Made by a program: the position numbers and the translations under genes. DNA of 64,000 bases from Liopterus haemorrhoidalis (lineage: Eukaryota; Arthropoda; Insecta; Coleoptera; Dytiscidae), in NCBI GenBank assembly GCA_963971575.1, contig OZ020612.1, forward strand, positions 37,551,916 to 37,615,915, given 5' to 3'. Below are positions 58,806 through 64,000 of this stretch, piece by piece. The notes below the pieces were generated by a model. The model saw only the letters and a list, made by a program, of their open reading frames with translations, was not told the origin of the DNA and did no database searches. Within the stretch, counting starts at the first letter, position 1. The number at the start of each line of letters is the position of its first letter.

Positions 58806-61800
58806 CTAATCTGCATCGTCTGCCTTTTTCTTAAATCCTATTTTTTCCATAGCTAAATAGGGTTTAGTTCGTTTTATTAGTATCTCCTCTTGTTCTTCTT
58901 CTGTCTTAGCTTTAATTTCTTTCTTATGATCTTTATGTTTCATATACGATAAAAATACATTGTATAACATTGTTACAAAATTGATATAAAATACTCGATA
59001 CGGCCCTGGTACATAGTAGAAATTTATAAACTGTGTTGGGGGCCACACCAACCAGTCAGCCTAAAAAAAAAAACTAATAGTAAATTTGTTCATAAACCTA
59101 TTTATAATTATTTGTTATTATTAGAGATTGGATAAATATATGCCATGACTAAATTTAATTATTCAGTATCCATGAGTGTACTTTTTAAACTTGAGGCATC
59201 TATTTGATTAACATGTAGAGTACGTTCAAGTTAACTTCATCACAGGCTGATGTTACCGACTCAACTGAGCAGAAACCAAATTTCGTCCATTACGGTACAA
59301 ACAGTTAGCTTAACACATTTCAGAGGCGTCACTTACTTTGATTTGTGTTTAACTACGCGTATTGTGCGATGTTGTTTGTTTATTTCCGTTATTATTATTT
59401 ATTTCTCGTACGTTTAGAGGTATACCGTGTACTAAAATGAGTAAAAATGTATTTGAAATAAATAATTTTGTGTGTCTGGTTTCCACAACAATTGTTTAAA
59501 ACCCTAATGTACGTCAATGTGATCAGCTGTTTTCTCGCGCAGAATTGATGACGTAATTTATGATACCCTGTGATGAAGTTAAGATGAACGTACTCTAGCA
59601 CAGCGTTTCTCAACCGGGGGGCCGCGGCCCCATGGGGGGGCGTGAAGGCTTCGTCGGGGGGCCGCTAAGTCATACAAGATCGAAACATGAAAATATAATA
59701 GCAATGCGCTCAATCTTGCTATAAGATATAAATTTTATTGATATTTATAAATACGAGTCTTATATTTATATTCAGAAAAATATACCATTCATAACATAAA
59801 TAAAATAAATATTTTATTTATTATTCTATCTAATTAGTTATTTTAGGCTACAAGCTATTTCAAACGTTTAAGCGGAACTAAATGGAGTATTAATTTTCTA
59901 AAGTTGTCTCTAGCTAATTTTCAGGACTGTCCCGCATTTTGATTGGGTGTCCCGCATGGAGATGCGTCCCGCTGCATCCTGCAGATCAAAGAGGTGGCAG
60001 AAGATCTGCAGGCGGGAATGGTTAATTATTATTATACACTATCTGAACCGAAATAAACCGATATTTTTTTTTCGGTTCAGCTCCGGTTTTCTTTCCGACA
60101 TAATGAGTAAAATGAGCTTTTGCTAAACAAACTGATCAAAAGCAATCAAAACTCAAGTTGTACTTTGAAGTAGGTACGACTTAAAAGTTCAATATTTTTA
60201 TTATATTTTTTTTTTATTGTTCTCCGAGCTACAGATAACTCAAGAGTAAGGATGCGAATTTGTTTAAATCAAAATATAAGGCACTTTGAACACTTGTAAA
60301 TAAAAATACTTTACTTTCAAGTCGTTATAGGGCATATAATCGTCATATATAATATAGTTTTTTGTCAACCGTAAAAGATACTGCAAAAATGTTTCTTTAA
60401 AAAAGTAAAAGTTGTTTCTTTTGAAAAGCTCTATCCAAAGATACTCAATATGACATACGTTCACATATAGCAATTCGAAACTGTCCTTAATATCCTGTAC
60501 TTCCGGAAAAATTATTTTTAAGAGCTAATAGTTAAATTATTAAACAGGTTTTGTGTGTTTTTTAAAATTGTTATTGCAGTAACGAATAATTAAAATAATT
60601 ATTCATTACGAATCAACTAATTTCGAATTATGAATTTCTTAATTACAGATCAAGCATGACTGAGAAAAAAGTATATACATAAATAAGCTGATTGTTGAAT
60701 CGTTCATTTGTCACTGGATAGACTTTTTTTTAAACTAAACTTTACATATTCATTTATTTACATTTATATTAGATTTTTTTTTTGCAGACTCTATAGCCCT
60801 AATTTTAACACTCTTTTCGTAGGTGGTTAATGATAACAAATGATTGTCAATGGCACTACAAACAAACGTAATCATTTAATTTTTCTGCTTACCAAATAAA
60901 CTTGCCATATACATTTTCTAAGTTCATCTGTGCATTGGGTAAATGTTTTCCCTTCAAGTGCACCCATTCCGTAGAAAAATGTACCAATAAATAATGGTGA
61001 TGCTATAATTTGATCTAAAATTATTTTAATGGAGACAGTCTTCATATCACTACCTGGAAATAATCTGTCCAGGTGGATATAATAGTAATGATGCAATGGA
61101 CCTTCTATAATACCAACAGTAAACATTCTGCCTGAAAAAAATTGAAACCAATATAATATTAACAGATTCAATGCAAAGAGCGATTTTGCTGGTTGTTGTA
61201 AATCAAAATTTATATTATAAACTTAATAACATCATCTTTAAAATTAGTGTTATAATTCTGGAACGATAAGGAATTTCAGAATGCTACAGAAAATGTTTTG
61301 TAGAATGAAAGGAATAGTTTCATTTATAGCGGTAAAAAATCTATACTCTCAAATCCAAGGTATAAATATATACTTCAGTCTCAAATCTAAGCGAGGTCCA
61401 TATATGTAGCCTATAGCATTAGTGGTTAGACAGGCGTAAGCCACATATGTATGTACCTCATAGTTAGGGTGACCAGATTTCAGTGAAGGGAAACCGAGAC
61501 ACAGGAAAAAAAAAAAGAAGGTCTTTATTTCCTCCCAGATCCAAGTGAAGAGCAAAACAAAAAGGTCCTCACCTCTCAAATTGAAAGTGAAGAGCAAACA
61601 AAAAAAGGTCCTCACCTCTCAGATTTCAAACATCGGGACAATCGGGCGTCCCGAGGACAGTCTTCGGAACACCAGGACAATTGACCGAAAACCGGGACGG
61701 ATGGTCACCCTACTCATAGTAGTTGTCCTATTAATGGCAAAAATTAATACAGACGATTGAACATCTGTACGATATTGCCAAAGACATATCAGTTTGCACA

Positions 61801-62097
61801 CAATGAACCAAATACTGGTATATCTATACCAGTAAAACCACGTAATAGAGCAGAAAAATTTGTTAGAATTAGACCGAACACCGCCTAAAGATAGTATATC
61901 TTACCTAAACGACCGTAGTCCATTCGTACTTTCCGTATTCCATTATAATACTCAATTTCCTGCTGTATAATATCACCGAATCCCATTAGGATTCCTGAAC
62001 TTAACACATTTGTAGCAAAAAGATGTTTTTCAAAGAAAAATTTGGAAAATCTTCTCCAAAAGTTTTGTCCAATTTGTTTCTGAAATATTTTTGACAT
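58806..62097 (-). CDS. MPV17L2: MPV17L2-like mitochondrial inner-membrane protein, 3 exons, 228 aa, complete
   Basis: Exons: 62097-61905, 61131-60893, 59060-58806 (TAG). GT/AG junctions and phases agree. The Mpv17/PMP22 family are four-helix membrane proteins; MPV17L2 is tied to mitochondrial ribosome assembly in mammals. Exon 1 gives a basic amphipathic N-terminus and TM1 with NVLSSGILMGFGD. Exon 2 gives RMFTVGIIEGPLHHYYY, LDRLFPG and LDQIIASPLFIG. Exon 3 gives the family signature ADWLVWPPTQFINF (145-158) and VPGPYRVFYIN, then a charged lysine/glutamate tail (from about 185) ending KKKADDAD. The match to MPV17L2 is closer than to MPV17 itself. Intron 2 contains an M2 MITE and intron 1 a hAT MITE. 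A partial copy of exon 1 lies at 48060-48229. Confidence 0.92.
59218..59595. mobile_element. TA-flanked MITE, family M2 (378 bp)
   Basis: Ends GAGTACGTTCAAGTTAACTT and inverted GAAGTTAAGATGAACGTACTC, flanked by TA. Same length and interior as 48652-49029. In MPV17L2 intron 2. Confidence 0.75.
59601..59685. mobile_element. hAT left-end fragment
   Basis: CAGCGTTTCTCAACCGGGGG is a typical hAT terminus, followed by GC-rich sequence. I find no matching right end, so this is a fragment or the other end has decayed. Confidence 0.45.
61465..61712. mobile_element. Non-autonomous hAT element (248 bp) with internal minisatellite
   Basis: Ends TAGGGTGACCAGA and GGATGGTCACCCTA. The 8-bp duplication CTCATAGT is perfect at 61457-61464 and 61713-61720. 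The interior 61519-61625 holds three units of the CAAGTGAAGAGCAAAA type also seen at 3724-3915. In MPV17L2 intron 1. Confidence 0.88.
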
Positions 62098-62964
62098 TTT
62101 TTAAAATATAGATTAATTTTATGTCATAAATCCAGGAAATTACTGTTTAAGTACATATTTTATGTGTTAAATAAACATTTTATTGAACAGTGAGGTTATG
62201 ATGCAATTGTCAAAGCATGTTGCGCAAATCACATGTCTATCAGGGAATCTCAAACAGTAAAGTATTTTAACCCGGGTTTCGAACCATTATTTTCTTCGTT
62301 TCGGTTTTTGTTCCGGTTCAATAAAAGAAAAATATATCAGTTCGGTTCCGGTTTTCGTTCCGGCAAAAATAACGGTTTTTTCGGTTTTCGGTTCAGTTCC
62401 CAGTGATAATTTTTTAAATGCTTTTATATTAGAAATTTATTTTCTATTATCTGTCTCATTTTGTAATACGAAACCAGAGATAGGCGTCTACGCGTAAACT
62501 TGAATAGACCATATTAGTGTGTCGTCACATACATGTGCTGCCATCTGAGAGCTGAGTCCATTTGAAGTTTAAAATACATGGGACCTTGCTTTTGTTACCT
62601 TAATTTTATAAATATTTTCAATTTTGGAGCAAAAAATATGTATTTTTGATAAATATATACTAATATATACAGTCCAGACACTTTATATTATAGAATAATG
62701 ATTCTATAAATATATAAATAAGGATTCGAAGATATATTTATAGGTTACGTTTTTAAATAATATGAAAATCGGAATATCTTTAGTATTTATTTAATTAACA
62801 CTAAGTAATCATTAATATTTTGTTTTAGAATGCATATTGGTGTATTGTTTTGCTCCGAATTGTAACAATTACATCTACATTATTAATTGCAAATTTTTTC
62901 GTTTTTTGACAGATGAAAATGAAAAACAATAATGGAAAATTAAAAACAACATATTATTCCTTTA

Positions 62965-63743
62965 CAGGGGGGTGAAACTCTAATGGCAAAACTAAAACCA
63001 TATTACGTTCCATAACCCAATACGAATAGCGCCCCAGTCGCTGCCAGTCGCTATAGCTACGTGCATGACAAGATGTTGCCTGTTACGGCTTCTGTCATTA
63101 GCGTCAAAATCTGTAATTAGTGTCAAAATCGTCTTCTGTAATTTTGTAATTTCATTGTTTAATTTGGAAAATGGGTGTTAAATGCTTTGTTTTGGGGTTT
63201 GATAGTAGTGAACCTACAAGATATCGCTTTCCAAACCCAAAGACACGTGTGGCTCCAGAATTGTATAAAACGTGGATGAGGAACATTGGAAATCCAAAAT
63301 TGGATGGCTTGTCCATGGAAGTGTCCATAAATATTAACTATTAGTAAATATTATGTTATATGTTAGTCTACTTAATAAATAATTATTTCTGCTAGTTATT
63401 GTTTTTCTGTTTCTGTATAATTCCTAACTGCTTGTTCTTAATTATAAACATAATTAAATGTTATTATTAAATGATAAAATTGTTATGATTTATTTTGTCT
63501 ATTTTTAATATTGTTGTCGTTAATAATATTAAAAATAGACAAAATAAATCATAGCAATTGTTTCATTTAATAATAACATTTAATTATGTTTACAATTATA
63601 TCCACTGAAGCATTTGAAATACCCGCGAAACCCCACCCTTTCTTCCCCTACCAATTTTAGTTCCATAACCCAACAACTATAGCGCTAATTTGGTTTCAAA
63701 AAATATAACGGCAGTTTCGCATCTATTTCCTTCTTTATCTATG
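62965..63743 (+). mobile_element. Short P-superfamily element (779 bp), copy 2
   Basis: Begins CAGGGGGGTGAAACTCTAAT and ends CTTCTTTATCTATG. The 8-bp duplication TTCCTTTA is perfect at 62957-62964 and 63744-63751. Nearly identical to copy 1 at 54364-55128, including the THAP-like frame and the foldback at about 63436-63596. Confidence 0.85.
63171..63344 (+). CDS. THAP-like first exon/ORF in the short P-type element, copy 2
   Basis: 57 codons beginning MGVKCFVLGF, in the same frame as copy 1. Replacements visible include Gly10 to Phe and His41 to Asn, and the last residues differ. Both copies keep the frame open from ATG to TAG. As in copy 1, the second zinc-binding Cys and the distal Cys/His pair are absent. 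Function unknown. Confidence 0.55.
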   Translation: MGVKCFVLGFDSSEPTRYRFPNPKTRVAPELYKTWMRNIGNPKLDGLSMEVSININY

Positions 63744-64000
63744 TTCCTTTAAACCATTTAGATATGGCACACACACTTATTGCTATGTTACTTGCCATAA
63801 TAACGATTATTAACGTAAATTTTTCAAAATTAACCTGCAAAATAATATTGTTCTGCAAAAATAATGACATATTAAATTATAATGTATAAAATAAGAATTT
63901 TAATAAATAAATATTGACTTGTAGTTTTGATGTGAAGCACTCTCTTACTTTGAAAACTTAATTTATATTTCCAAAATACAATTTAACAAAAAAACAACAT

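Overview
The window looks like AT-rich insect nuclear DNA. The evidence is intron-split genes with canonical GT/AG junctions, insect-type orthologues, and a dense, nested population of mariner/Tc1, hAT, P-superfamily and Helitron-like elements. I cannot name the order from sequence alone.

Four host genes can be assembled exon by exon with matching splice phases. (1) An ABCG5/ABCG8-type sterol half-transporter, + strand, 8 exons at 507-12240; its 5' exons with the Walker A motif lie left of the window. (2) A complete 10-exon succinyl-CoA:3-ketoacid CoA transferase gene (OXCT1/SCOT), - strand, 20104-14259, 525 aa. (3) A complete 5-exon GIPC/kermit PDZ adaptor gene, - strand, 46881-21217, 316 aa, with an intron of about 17 kb. 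(4) A complete 3-exon MPV17L2-like mitochondrial membrane protein gene, - strand, 62097-58806, 228 aa. They share no obvious pathway; sterol transport, ketone-body use, vesicle traffic and mitoribosome assembly are simply neighbours.

Most of the rest is transposon. 1.7-10.9 kb (introns of the ABCG gene): a 42-bp minisatellite split by a DD82E (Sailor-like) element and a TA-flanked MITE, then hAT, Tc1-type and mariner insertions. 12.8-18.1 kb: three hAT elements, one with a nested Helitron. 21-47 kb (GIPC introns): tRNA-like SINE relics, Helitron-like elements with (GTCY)n arrays, a ZMYM1-like hAT carrying an internal mariner, and several foldbacks. 48-57 kb (between GIPC and MPV17L2): a duplicated fragment of MPV17L2 exon 1, then two broken P-superfamily (THAP9-like) transposases, one split by a mariner. 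The other contains a Tc1-type MITE that itself contains a 765-bp P-type element. A second copy of that short P-type element lies at 63 kb.

The most interesting signals are: the two short P-type elements with 8-bp target duplications and a retained THAP-like first exon; the DD82E element; a nesting chain that lets the insertions be ordered in time; one minisatellite unit shared by unrelated hAT elements; and the degenerate ATPase motifs of the ABCG gene.
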